Shown: positions 28,301-34,721 of the stretch, piece after piece
How the letters are laid out: the number at the start of each line of letters is the position of its first letter
Numbering within the stretch: position 1 is the stretch's first letter
Origin: Rhodopseudomonas rhenobacensis
Lineage (GTDB): Bacteria; Pseudomonadota; Alphaproteobacteria; Rhizobiales; Xanthobacteraceae
Direction of reading: 5' to 3'
DNA: 64,000 nucleotides
Assembly: GCF_014203125.1 (NCBI RefSeq)
Contig: NZ_JACHIH010000002.1
Span: 248,001-312,000 of the forward strand
The notes under the pieces: model-generated
The model's input: the letters and a program-made list of their open reading frames with translations, nothing else
Database searches by the model: none
What the model was told of the DNA's origin: nothing
Position numbers and translations under genes: made by a program

Positions 28301-31300
28301 AATCAACGGCGCTGAAGGCGCGGCCTGCGACATCGAGCACGGCGGTCTGGCCGATCCAGATCGAATTGCTGTCAGAAATGCCGCCACCGCCGCCGATGCG
28401 GATCGAACCGCCCCAGGCGTTCAGCGTGCCGTTGACGGTCACCTGCCCGACGCCGGAGATATCGATCGACTGCCCGGGATCGACGGTGAGCACCGCGCCC
28501 TTGCCGACGACCAGACCGACCGCCGCCGCATCCGACGATAGGACGCCAGCGGAGAGCGACAGGCTGGCCCCGCCGCGCTGGGTCAGCCGGCCTTTGGCGG
28601 AATCCTCCAGATACAGCGGCGGCGTCCAGAGCTCGAGGCCCGCAGACGGATCGCTTCCCGTGGCCACGGCTAAAGCGTCCGCGATGTAACGATAGACCGG
28701 CATGGTGACGTCGATCGTCGCATCATCGGCAACGGCAAGTCCCTTATGACCATTGACGCTGTAGTTCGCAAAGCCGCTACGGAACAGCGACGCATCGAGA
28801 TTCAGCACGAGGCTCGCATCGCCGTCGCTTTGCTGAGCCTTGCTTCCGATCGCGATCACCCGGCCGGATTCGATCCTGAGCTTGCCGCCGCCTGTGACAC
28901 CGAACCCGGCGATCTCGCCGTCAAGGGTCAGCCGGCCGCCAGATCGAACATTCCCTTGATCGGCCAAGAGCGTAACGTCGCCGCCCTTGCCGCCGCGCAT
29001 TTTCCCGGTCGACAGGATGGCGGCGCCGGACGAGACGTCGATGGTGCTGCCGCTCGCGAGCGTGACGCTCCGGGTGGAATCGAAGGTGACGCTGCCGCCA
29101 TCGACATAGGCGAGACCGGAGAGTTCGTTCGGATCGGCCAGGCCGTTGGTCCAGAGTCCGCGCACGTCGATGATCGCGCCGGCGCGCAGCGTCACGCCCG
29201 GCATCGTGGGCAGGATTGCGACCATGCCCAGGATATCTGTCTGGACGGTGACGCTGCCGCTGCGGGCGACGATGCCGGCATTGATGTCGACGGTCGGCGC
29301 GAGCAGCTTGACCTGTCCGCCATTGGCCAGCGTCAGCGTCGCATCGACCGCGATGGAGCCCCTGGTGGCGATCGTGAGGCCGCCGAGACCCTGTTCGCTG
29401 AGATGGCCCGCATCGAACCAGGCGGTGTTGGTGCGGACCGACGGCAGGAGGTCGGTGGCGGACAGGCCGGCGCTGATGGCCGCGACATTGCTGAAGCGGA
29501 CATCCGAGCCGTAGGCGGCAATCTGGCTTGACGTCGCGTCATAGCGGCCCAGCCCGAGCGTGCCCTGCAGCGGCACGGCGTTCTGCACCTGCTTGTAGCC
29601 GTCGGAGAGGCCCGCGGCGCGCGCACTGGTCTGGCGCGCGCCCTTGACGACATCGGCGATGATGTCCGCCTCAAAGATCGATGTGGGTGTCGAGAGGACG
29701 AGGTTGCCGGCATCGCGGCCGACGGTGTAGCCATCCTCCCAGCGCACGCTCTCGCGGCCGCGGCCGAGCGGGTTCGTCCAGATTTCGGTGAGTCGATCGT
29801 CGACCTTGCCCTGGATGTTATGGGTACGGGTGAAACCGCCGGTGAAATTTCTGAAGTCGAGATTGGCCGGTGCATTTTCGACGCTGTAGCGCCGCCCGTC
29901 GCTGCCGATCAGATTGGTGGAGCGGATCCAGCCGGCGGCATAATTCAGCGAGCCGCCGGAGATGTCGAAGGTGGCGGCCCGCTGTGCGATCACTTCGGGA
30001 GCGGACAGCGTGATGGTGCCGCCGACCGCGCTCCATTCGCCTATTCTGTGCGCGGTGTTGGTGAGATAACCGCCGACCTCGAGCAGCCCGCCCGGCGTAT
30101 AGTAACGGTCGCTGTCATAGCCGCCGGCACCCTTCGGCACCAAGATCAGGTTGCGGATGTCGATCCAGACATCGTTGTTCCTGAGCACGTTGGAATCGCG
30201 GTTCAGCGGCGAGTCCCGCAGTTCATTTCCCTGGATATTGACCTTGAGGTTATTGGCCGGCATTGCCAGCGTCACGTCGCGCACCCCGGAGACGTCGAGG
30301 GTGGCGCCGTCCTCGACGAAGATGCGCTTGCCGGCCGAGACTGCCACCTGACCGCCTTGCGCAATCGTCAGCGAGCCGCTCTTGAAGATCGCATTGCCGC
30401 CGGTAACGATCTCGATCCGCGACTGATCCATGCGGTCGGCGAGCTTCGACAGATTGTCGAACGCCCCGAAGGCCGCACCCGACCGCGCGTCGTTCTGCGT
30501 GGTGGACGCCGTGATCAGCGCGTCGCGCTGCGAGTTGAGAGCGGTCTCGGTGCTGTCGAGTTCGGGGATGATCGTCGAAACGCTGCCGGCGCTGAGAGTG
30601 ACGCTGCCTGCCGTATCGGTCGCCGAGTTCAGAAGATGAATGGTGCCGCGGTTATTGACCGAGGTGGTCGAGATGAGAATCCCGTTCTGCGCTATCGCTT
30701 GGCCCGCGATCGTGATGTCGCCCTGCTGGCTGAAGATCAGGCCATTGTTGGTTGCATTGCCGGCATGGCTTGCCGCGCGCATGATCGGCGCGATCTCGTT
30801 GCCGCGCGTGGTCGAGAACGTGTTGGCGTCCGTACCAACACCGCGGCGTAGGATGAAGTCGTCGCCCGCGGCAAGCTGCGTCTGACCGAGCGGCGTCGAA
30901 ATCGAGCCGGCATTGACGACCTCGCCTCCCATCAGCAGCACGAAGCCGCCGCCATTGGTAACGGACGCCGGAGCATGCGTCGCGATCACCGCGCCAGCTT
31001 TGACCTCGACCTTACCGGCCCCTTCGCGCAGGCCCAGCAGCTCGGCCGCATCGGTGAAGCTCGGCGTCCAGGTCGATCCGGCCAGCGTCGAATAAATACC
31101 CTTCATAAATTGGTCGTTGGAAATCTTCGCGGTCGAGGCGATCAGTGCCCCGACATTGATCTGCGACGATCCACCGAAGATGATGCCGTTCTGGTTGATG
31201 ATGTAGACCTGCCCCTTGGCATCGATGCTGCCGAGGATCTGGCTGGGCCGTCCGTCGGTGCCGAGCACGCGGTTCAGCGCCACCCAATTGCTGGCGTCCT

Positions 31301-31805
31301 GTTTGAAGTTCACATCGGTCATGCCGCCGACGTGAAACGTGTCCCAGGTCAAGATCGCTCTTTGCTCGGTCTGCTGAATCTCGACCTTGGTGCGATCACC
31401 GGTCGTGAACTGGGTCGGCAGGTTCGCGCCCCGCCAGAGATTTGCGGGGACATTCTGCGGAGCCACCTGCAAGCCGCCGACCCCCAGACCATTCGGGATG
31501 CCGCTGTTGCCCGGTGCTGCTCGCGCTGCGTCACGCGCCGCCTGCTGCGTTGCCTGCATAGCCTGCGTCGCGCGCTTCAACGCGTTCTGCGCATTGCGCG
31601 CCGCCCGCGCGGCCTCCTGCGAGTCCGACTGTGCTGCCGCGGCCGCCGCTGCCGACGGTGCCGGTGTCCAGCCGCCGAGCGATCTGGCATGAGCTTCCGG
31701 CGAGGCCATGAACAAAGCCAGCGTGCTCACGCCGACGAGGAGCGCGGCGCGGCGAGCATTGCGATAGGCGGAGCCGGCAGAGGACGTGGCAACATTGACG
31801 GTCAT
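19371..31805 (-). CDS. Giant filamentous-haemagglutinin-like exoprotein (copy 1)
   Basis: 4144 residues, predicted surface or secreted beta-helix adhesin. The signal peptide is at about 1-40 (AALLVGVSTLALFMASPEAHA). An Ala-rich heptad-like stretch (about 51-97) is followed by a two-partner-secretion-type domain (about 105-260) with ILTWDTFHVGG and NQNGIIFGG (204-212). Thousands of residues of Gly/Ala/Asn-rich parallel beta-helix repeats follow. The conserved C-terminal region (DUF3739-like) contains YFAELREGGREYND, EGQVPPASAGLVTQG and, near the end, RPSVIIVEVLGYGGG. I see only four Cys, in two close pairs. AAGGAG lies 8 bases before the ATG. It is the last gene of an STN-sigma-FecR-exoprotein module. 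No TpsB transporter is nearby, so the export route is unproven. Confidence 0.85.
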   Translation of the reverse strand: MTVNVATSSAGSAYRNARRAALLVGVSTLALFMASPEAHARSLGGWTPAPSAAAAAAAQSDSQEAARAARNAQNALKRATQAMQATQQAARDAARAAPGNSGIPNGLGVGGLQVAPQNVPANLWRGANLPTQFTTGDRTKVEIQQTEQRAILTWDTFHVGGMTDVNFKQDASNWVALNRVLGTDGRPSQILGSIDAKGQVYIINQNGIIFGGSSQINVGALIASTAKISNDQFMKGIYSTLAGSTWTPSFTDAAELLGLREGAGKVEVKAGAVIATHAPASVTNGGGFVLLMGGEVVNAGSISTPLGQTQLAAGDDFILRRGVGTDANTFSTTRGNEIAPIMRAASHAGNATNNGLIFSQQGDITIAGQAIAQNGILISTTSVNNRGTIHLLNSATDTAGSVTLSAGSVSTIIPELDSTETALNSQRDALITASTTQNDARSGAAFGAFDNLSKLADRMDQSRIEIVTGGNAIFKSGSLTIAQGGQVAVSAGKRIFVEDGATLDVSGVRDVTLAMPANNLKVNIQGNELRDSPLNRDSNVLRNNDVWIDIRNLILVPKGAGGYDSDRYYTPGGLLEVGGYLTNTAHRIGEWSAVGGTITLSAPEVIAQRAATFDISGGSLNYAAGWIRSTNLIGSDGRRYSVENAPANLDFRNFTGGFTRTHNIQGKVDDRLTEIWTNPLGRGRESVRWEDGYTVGRDAGNLVLSTPTSIFEADIIADVVKGARQTSARAAGLSDGYKQVQNAVPLQGTLGLGRYDATSSQIAAYGSDVRFSNVAAISAGLSATDLLPSVRTNTAWFDAGHLSEQGLGGLTIATRGSIAVDATLTLANGGQVKLLAPTVDINAGIVARSGSVTVQTDILGMVAILPTMPGVTLRAGAIIDVRGLWTNGLADPNELSGLAYVDGGSVTFDSTRSVTLASGSTIDVSSGAAILSTGKMRGGKGGDVTLLADQGNVRSGGRLTLDGEIAGFGVTGGGKLRIESGRVIAIGSKAQQSDGDASLVLNLDASLFRSGFANYSVNGHKGLAVADDATIDVTMPVYRYIADALAVATGSDPSAGLELWTPPLYLEDSAKGRLTQRGGASLSLSAGVLSSDAAAVGLVVGKGAVLTVDPGQSIDISGVGQVTVNGTLNAWGGSIRIGGGGGISDSNSIWIGQTAVLDVAGRAFSAVDLQGRRYGTVLDGGNITIGGTINLSSGQPGGPLAFVVVRDGALLDASGAATTLDLLNGGSTEVASRGGAISFASSDGLDLRGTWRAKAGGAGAAGGTLTVSLGTPEYRDVNASGYRSRDLIVTQTAPGSALAADATPASANGSLVFGKAAIGVDQIEAGGFGNLNLLSYGIIAFDGDVSLAMSQSLQLFSTSLALAETSKADARVTLSAPYMHLSGVPDIRSDGSGHLPVSNTSNGSAPSARQSAARFSATAGLLDVQRSVGFGIRGAGTSFTVDRRGFADVTLQSSGDIRFLHSGSLNRTFLQTRGDLVLAAQQIYPATGASAEVRAGWLKGFDENRAYDPAYSLTIRGTGQAPVAQPFSAFGLLSLGAYTINQGGVVRAPLGTIGLGNESGANTINLLPGSITSTSSKGLIMPYGGTVDGIDWYYADKKIALEGAVSATRGVSLFGVKVDVQSGALIDLSGGGDLTGAGFVSGRGGSIDVLRNPLIKANPVYGFSASGNTVYAIVPNQASGYAPVGPDAGAGNPLVGQQITLDGSVPGLPAGSYTLMPSTYALLPGAFRVEIAATPDSRGLIGQAAMADGSYLAAARLGVANTNIRDSLARQVILTPAKVTRTYSLYNETNYAGFALADAARLGVPRAMLPLDGLNLHLNLVSGAGANAFRFHGAVDFSAGQGGYAGSASLLDNATGGEIEILAAGAAATEGFTGISVYADDLNALSARRLTIGAKPTITYGQTGNYVEFAGTDQSFSITLREGAVLRAAEVFLITGWKRTTGTGAITIEAGAGINTLGMGAVSFDSTDGFIYTPTSSGQGGSMLAVSNGRLDILPANSSLSSRQGAILIGACGASGNCTAPTTLYSEGTIGFATTNRFELGDNVRFGTRNLALGVGAVNVGTREALAAAAATNVLPSGLTLNQTVLDQLLKGDTSTGAPALESLILTARDAVNFFGTVKLDTYDASGKSRITNLVFGTPAIYGAGGSGDVATIRTENLVWSGTTGGPGAVITGGAGTGSGSLVIDAERITFGYGPKTQVSGVDDAGRLALGFASVNLNASDRITANHEGSLAVYQSQGAYVTGAGYSYSGGALNISTPLLTGEAGSVNRITAGGAISVTAPSGAMAGTVLGAEALGAELALDGASVSIATAVTLPSGRLTVSATGDIMLSDAARIDMAGREITFSDVKKYSWGGEVILESRNGDIRQAAGSTIDLSARNNHAGRLTASALGAGAGTVDLQGAILGATSGQYAAGGTIVPYRGGFIDVRAQRLGGSGTLSDQFAALNARLNAGEVFGGRSFQLKQGDLVIGDGLRAGDVNLSLDGGHLTVTGTIDASGAEVGSIRLAANGGLTLTGSAVLDAHGERLRVDSYGKIIDSPNRAIVQLSSGSGVLTLASGVRIDLRHGTKATVGTAPGQYDGVLRGTLELNAPRLGADDIAIDASGALTIQGARSIAVNAVRVYSGAEVPVGTETTASGRPYQFIDQDWLNHRHTESSDFINAALGNATLMNGKLAGLNNSAYRDAFHLRPLVEVRTEGDLVVKGDLDLSGHRYDGVNPHFPHTSVYGSGEVGVLNLRAGGNLDIYGSINDGFAPPPATPDDDGWILRPGLVSFGGDVIVPNGSVTLADGTTFTPGRTLNYDLPVKALTVPTGTRLPAAAVLNGAVLLPANTILAGDVRAADGSLLYAAGTRLAQAVTLPAGTRLGAGFVAPADLSLKAMVWPKGVALPYYVTLDGDLRLPMGGLIPSQTVVKLPNGALSVRLRPADANGRQGANWAVASMLPAGSQSWSMRLVAGADLGAADSRMLRPRDAAGNLTLADSHYSVFDYYQKTIIPGTPARPGGKWYWSDQGAADFGAAPGTPVEDDWGPDFLCADVPSYCIRYNYTVTALAVADLGLDTDWASWGLSAPLKAGDPVPAFFESTLLDSPGYLVSLGEPIPATPETVIVGDFLGYIPLNPIFSVVRTGTGDLDLVAGGNLAQRSPYGVYTAGTQSQGVGAAFDQPRAPIRDGKVLGKEGADYESLVSGDGRLSHAWYPTGGGNLLLRASGNLTGDLWKQSGYSEEMRIYQKPSADPVNWLWRQGHAPGSDAGAAWWINFGSYVRSDDARISSFEYDPLPYLVGFTGFGTLGGGDLRVDVGGNAGAIDKMSGRSQGLVLAVGSTGRVNAQGDLVLTGGGDLDVRIGGSLNPNLLATAIDGGNSGSAQFLDGVIANLRGNSSVSAASIGNIRLDYGVSATREVRPYDPFTVTQAVMFGGPTLLPGDATFALTTRADLVVGGVIDATRRETIDRDPNTPAPAWFSLWSDRTAIDLFAAGGNLTPGNAKMPLTRFGIDVSYPSILRAVAPSGSIFAAPYEAGTLLLAPSPHGELEWLAGQSIYGGVVSRSSADPAILTTPFRPATLASLDPQAFADEYNLFAFGPNTASGLYSLDPARFYALGGDIVGLMTGELQTGFFSAGGNGGKTLYSAGGAVWMKAGRDIVNSGHNLGESGVAATRSSDKGQTKSNLIVHSSETDVSIISAGRDIIYSSFSIAGPGTLEISAGRNIRMEDRASVTSLGAYSPGDSRPGASILVQAGVGASGPDYAKLAALYLDPANLAVTGVPLAEQNGKVARTYEKELAGWLKERHGFAGTVEQALAYFNALKPEQRGIFLRTVYFAELREGGREYNDPSSARFNSYLRGRAVIATLFPGNDYDGDIIMFGGAGVRTLFGGSIQMLTPGGSQVIGVEGQVPPASAGLVTQGSGDIQLYSKGSILLGLSRIMTTFGGDILAWSAEGDINAGRGAKTTIVYTPPKRVYDDYGNVTLSPQVPTSGAGIATLNPIPEVKAGDIDLIAPLGKVDAGEAGIRVSGDINIAAMQILNAANIQVQGRSTGIPTVQAPNISAGLAASNATAATQQTALPSQGSGNDRPSVIIVEVLGYGGGTGEEQPDSEQRRSRGRQSSNNYDSNNVVRLLGNGTFTAEDTKPLTTAERDTLANQIVNPGRGEAAP

Positions 31806-31813
31806 CGGGCGGC

Positions 31814-31839
31814 TCCTTCAGTCAACAATAGGCCTCCGA
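31814..31839 (-). promoter_or_regulatory. Conserved leader block before exoprotein 1
   Basis: 26 bases that include the ribosome site of the exoprotein gene. It matches the block at 47786-47811 of module 2 in 22 of 26 positions (minus strand: TCGGAG-CCTAT-GTTG, then GAAGGA). Conservation of a noncoding leader between divergent paralogues suggests function, perhaps translational control or a promoter -10/start region. Confidence 0.5.
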
Positions 31840-31918
31840 TGCAGCAGCGAGATGTCGCCGCCGCCTCGGGGTTACGAGAGGTCTCACTGCTAAGAGTGAA
31901 TCTCGAAGGGGCGGCGTG

Positions 31919-31940
31919 CACGCTCTGGAAGGATTTTTTT
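31919..31940 (-). promoter_or_regulatory. Conserved A-tract element before exoprotein 1
   Basis: On the minus strand a run of 7 A followed by TCCTTCCAGAGCGTG. The counterpart at 47888-47909 matches in 18 of 22 positions. It lies 114-135 bases upstream of the exoprotein ATG, between fecR and the exoprotein gene, and is a candidate binding site for the module's sigma factor or another regulator. Confidence 0.45.
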
Positions 31941-31969
31941 AAGAAATTTGTTTGGCGCCGGAAGGAAAA

Positions 31970-32971
31970 TCAGCTCAGGATTACGATTCCACCGGGCAAA
32001 CGCTGGAGTTTCGCACTGAACGCGCGCTCCAATTGTAGAAGGACCTGATTCATCTGGTCGATGCGAAAGCGGCCGCTGAGCTGCTTTTGGCTCAGGGCTG
32101 CATTCATTAAAATGATGCGGCCGGGCCGATATCGGTTGATTTCTTCAATGGCCTCAACGATCGGGGTGTCGCGGAATTCGACGATGCCACGCTGCCATTC
32201 CGAGGCGAGATGTGGGTCGATTGCGGCAATCTGGGTCAAGCCGGCGAGATCATAACGCACGCGCTGTCCGGCCCGCAACTCGGCCACCTCGGCTCCACGC
32301 TCGATTTGCACCACGCCCTCGAAGCAGGTCACACTGACCGGAGAATGCTCGCCACTTGCCGTGTAGCGAACATCAAACCTGCCGGATTCGGCGATGGTCC
32401 TACCGTTTGCCGCCAGGACCACGAGCGATCGCGCCGCACGCGCGGATGTCGCAAACGACGCTTCGCCGGCAATCAGTTCAATGCGATCCACCCCAACTTC
32501 CGCGGGACGGACAGCCAGGCTCGTTTGTGTGTTCAGACCAATCGCCACGTCGCCGGCAAACGTGACATTGCGTTGTTCGCCAGTAGAGGTGCGGTAATCC
32601 GCATTCAGCTCCGACAAGGATGGCCAAAGTCCAAACGGCGGATTGAGTACGCCGTAGACTGACGCGCCTGCAAGAACCGTAGCGCCGCCACTCAAGACCA
32701 TGCGGCGGCTCATCGTCCTACGCCGTTGTCCGAAGGCATCGAGATCGCTTAAAAAATCCTCATCCGGCTCGAACGTGGCGCGGCCGGCGGCACCGACCTT
32801 ACTCCATACGTGCTTTGTCTCGACAAAAGCGGCTTCATGCTGGGGACTGCGCGCGCACCAGAGCTTCAGCGCCGCGGCGTCCTCCGGCGCCATGTCCTTG
32901 GATATTAGCTTTCGTACCCAGGTGACCGCCTCCCGTTGCACTTGGTCCAGATCAGAATGTGCCTTGCTCAT
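31970..32971 (-). CDS. FecR-like anti-sigma factor (module 1)
   Basis: 333 residues. The N-terminal cytoplasmic DUF4880-type anti-sigma region (about 8-55; REAVTWVRKLISKDMAPED, LWCARSPQHEAAFVE) is followed by a single membrane segment (about 91-110) preceded by a twin-Arg motif (SRRMVLSG, 88-95). The periplasmic FecR domain (LWPSLSELNADYRTSTGEQR, then IELIAGEASF) ends in a DUF4974/STN-like C-terminus (INRYRPGRIILMNAAL). In Fec-type systems such a protein holds the ECF sigma factor and releases it on a periplasmic signal. The start at 32971 is chosen from the family length; a longer frame runs upstream to 33187 into the sigma gene. It lies 100 bases downstream of the sigma gene, with a conserved element between. 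Confidence 0.9.
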   Translation of the reverse strand: MSKAHSDLDQVQREAVTWVRKLISKDMAPEDAAALKLWCARSPQHEAAFVETKHVWSKVGAAGRATFEPDEDFLSDLDAFGQRRRTMSRRMVLSGGATVLAGASVYGVLNPPFGLWPSLSELNADYRTSTGEQRNVTFAGDVAIGLNTQTSLAVRPAEVGVDRIELIAGEASFATSARAARSLVVLAANGRTIAESGRFDVRYTASGEHSPVSVTCFEGVVQIERGAEVAELRAGQRVRYDLAGLTQIAAIDPHLASEWQRGIVEFRDTPIVEAIEEINRYRPGRIILMNAALSQKQLSGRFRIDQMNQVLLQLERAFSAKLQRLPGGIVILS

Positions 32972-33040
32972 CTCATCTTTGCGCCCTTCGCCACCGCGTC
33001 CTTGAGCAAACCGGCCGCGATTGCAGACACTCTTACTTCT

Positions 33041-33050
33041 AAGACGTTTC
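33041..33050 (-). promoter_or_regulatory. Conserved GAAACGTCTT element between sigma and fecR (module 1)
   Basis: GAAACGTCTT on the minus strand, 70 bases upstream of fecR. The identical 10-mer is at the same place in module 2 (49008-49017). GAAAC resembles the -35 of ECF promoters, and a GTCTG follows at 17-base spacing (GATTG in module 2). Candidate autoregulated promoter. Confidence 0.45.
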
Positions 33051-33071
33051 CCGACGACCGCATGTGCACGC

Positions 33072-33587
33072 TCAATCTTCCAATTCTTTGTAGCGCGCAA
33101 CCCAATGTTCGAGGGCCAGCTGAAGCTCTTTCGCAACGAGACGCAGCGAAATACCCATCCGGTCGGCGATTTCCTGACGGGACGCATTGCCGAACCGTGC
33201 CGCCAGAAAGATCATTCGTCTCCTGGGTGGAAGCTCCTCCACAATTGCTCTGAACGCCTCCAGGTCCGACCGTGCGAGTACAGTTTGTTCCGGCGTCGGC
33301 ATATCGTCGGCGACTTCAAGCAGGCTTTCGGTATCCACAGCCGATATGGGGCGGCGCTGCTGCATCCGGCGCTGATCCCCCGCCACGTTCAACGCGATGC
33401 GGAACAGATAACTGCGCGGACTTTGGACGACGCCGATCGATTCCGTGCGCGCCAGGCGCAGCCACGTATCCTGCATGGCATCGCCTGCGAGATCGGCCGA
33501 GCCGAGGCGTTGGGTCAGACGCGCCTTGAGATCGTCGTACCGTTCGAGGAATAGACGACGGAGATTGGACAATCCATGATCGGTCAT
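33072..33587 (-). CDS. FecI-type ECF sigma factor (module 1)
   Basis: 171 residues. The sigma2 region (RLFLERYDDLKARLTQRLGS, DAMQDTWLRLA, PRSYLFRIALNVAGDQRR) and sigma4 helix-turn-helix (ELPPRRRMIFLAARFGNASR, QEIADRMGISLRLVAKEL) are both present, with nothing added. It would direct RNA polymerase to module promoters when FecR lets go. ATG overlaps the stop of the STN gene by 4 bases (ATGA), so sensor and sigma factor are translationally coupled. The nearest relatives by pattern are FecI/FpvI-type iron-starvation sigma factors, but no iron-uptake gene is present. Confidence 0.92.
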   Translation of the reverse strand: MTDHGLSNLRRLFLERYDDLKARLTQRLGSADLAGDAMQDTWLRLARTESIGVVQSPRSYLFRIALNVAGDQRRMQQRRPISAVDTESLLEVADDMPTPEQTVLARSDLEAFRAIVEELPPRRRMIFLAARFGNASRQEIADRMGISLRLVAKELQLALEHWVARYKELED

Positions 33588-34444
33588 CGCCCGATCCCGC
33601 CCGGTCCGAGGGTGGGATCTATATTATCGCAGGCCGTCATTTGAGACTCTTGCGGCACAATCAACATCAGTACCGGCGACACGAAACCGGCCGGGGGCGA
33701 CTCACTCACCCGCACGCTGCGCAGAGCAACATCAATCTTTTGGTCGGAATCATACGCGCCGGTAGACCCGAGACGCTGGGTCTTCTGGACAGCCCCGTCT
33801 GGTGCGATCCAGAACACAGCAGCGAAGCGGTAGCGGCCTGGCCGAACACCGCGCGATCGGCACAATGTATTGAGAAGACTTGCCTGTATCAGCCCGTAGT
33901 AGCGCCGCTGGTCCGGCGATCGTGTCGACTGGCTGGCGTGCTGATTGGCTGTCGATCCCGGCAACAGTACGAACGTGGTCTCCTCGACAAATTCCGCCGC
34001 CAGACCGGTGCCAGACAAAAGCTTGCTGAGCGCTTCATCCGGCGAAAAGGTTCCACGGACGTCACCGGACACTCGCCCGACTGCCAGGCTCGCATCGAAG
34101 AGGGCCTCGCGTCCGGTCGCATCGCCATAGCGACTGAGTGCAGTATTAAGCGATTGCGAGGGGATATTGAACTCGATCGGCGCGCTGGTCGGCCGTGTTT
34201 GAGCCATGACGAGGTCGGACACCGCCACCATACTTGCCACGGCCAATGCGGATGCCCAGCACAACCGCCACATGTTAGCCGATGCACCTACAACACAACT
34301 CGTATAGTCCGGTCTCAGTTCGGCTTGGGCCGGCTGACTCATTACCCCTGTCCCCGCCCTGGCAGATCGGGACAGCAACTCCAGCTTCCTAGCGCTACGA
34401 TCTGCCCGCTGACGGTCGAAATTGCGCGTCAGCGCACACCCCAA
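33584..34444 (-). CDS. Periplasmic STN domain protein with TonB_C-like C-terminus (module 1)
   Basis: Up to 286 residues. A hydrophobic export segment (about 58-80) is followed by an STN domain (about 89-162; IEFNIPSQSLNTALSRYGDA, then DVRGTFSPDEALSKLLSGTG). A second domain (about 181-265) resembles the TonB C-terminal fold: YYGLIQASLLNTLC, PGRYRFAAVFWIAPDGAV, then SESPPAGFVSPVLMLI. STN domains of TonB-dependent receptors signal to FecR in the periplasm; here there is no outer-membrane barrel. The start is uncertain: ATG 34444, 34342 (MSQPAQ) and 34273 (MWRLCW) are in frame, and 34273 gives the most ordinary signal peptide. It overlaps the sigma gene by 4 bases. Cys195 and Cys272 are kept in the paralogue. 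Confidence 0.85.
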   Translation of the reverse strand: MGCALTRNFDRQRADRSARKLELLSRSARAGTGVMSQPAQAELRPDYTSCVVGASANMWRLCWASALAVASMVAVSDLVMAQTRPTSAPIEFNIPSQSLNTALSRYGDATGREALFDASLAVGRVSGDVRGTFSPDEALSKLLSGTGLAAEFVEETTFVLLPGSTANQHASQSTRSPDQRRYYGLIQASLLNTLCRSRGVRPGRYRFAAVFWIAPDGAVQKTQRLGSTGAYDSDQKIDVALRSVRVSESPPAGFVSPVLMLIVPQESQMTACDNIDPTLGPGGIGR

Positions 34445-34721
34445 GCCAACGCGCGGTTGATGCTAATGATCTAACATTACGGTTTGACGACACGCGGCAC
34501 CGCCGCATCACTGATTACGCCCCAGCGTGGACCATGGTGGCTCCCGGGCCGTGCGGATTGCGGAGCGACCGCGCCGGAAGTTCGCCACATCAGGCCGCAA
34601 CGGAATGGAAATCGTATCGGTGGCCATCCCGGCACGGCTTTCGATGGTATCAGGTCGCCCATCGGTAGCTTGGGGCGCCATCGAGGATCGCCGAGTTCTG
34701 GGTGAGAGACGATTGCGCCGT
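34445..34721. other. Intergenic space between the two modules
   Basis: 277 bases between the end of exoprotein 2 and the start of the module 1 STN gene. It should carry the promoter of module 1. No terminator hairpin with a T-run was recognised, so read-through from module 2 cannot be excluded. Confidence 0.5.
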
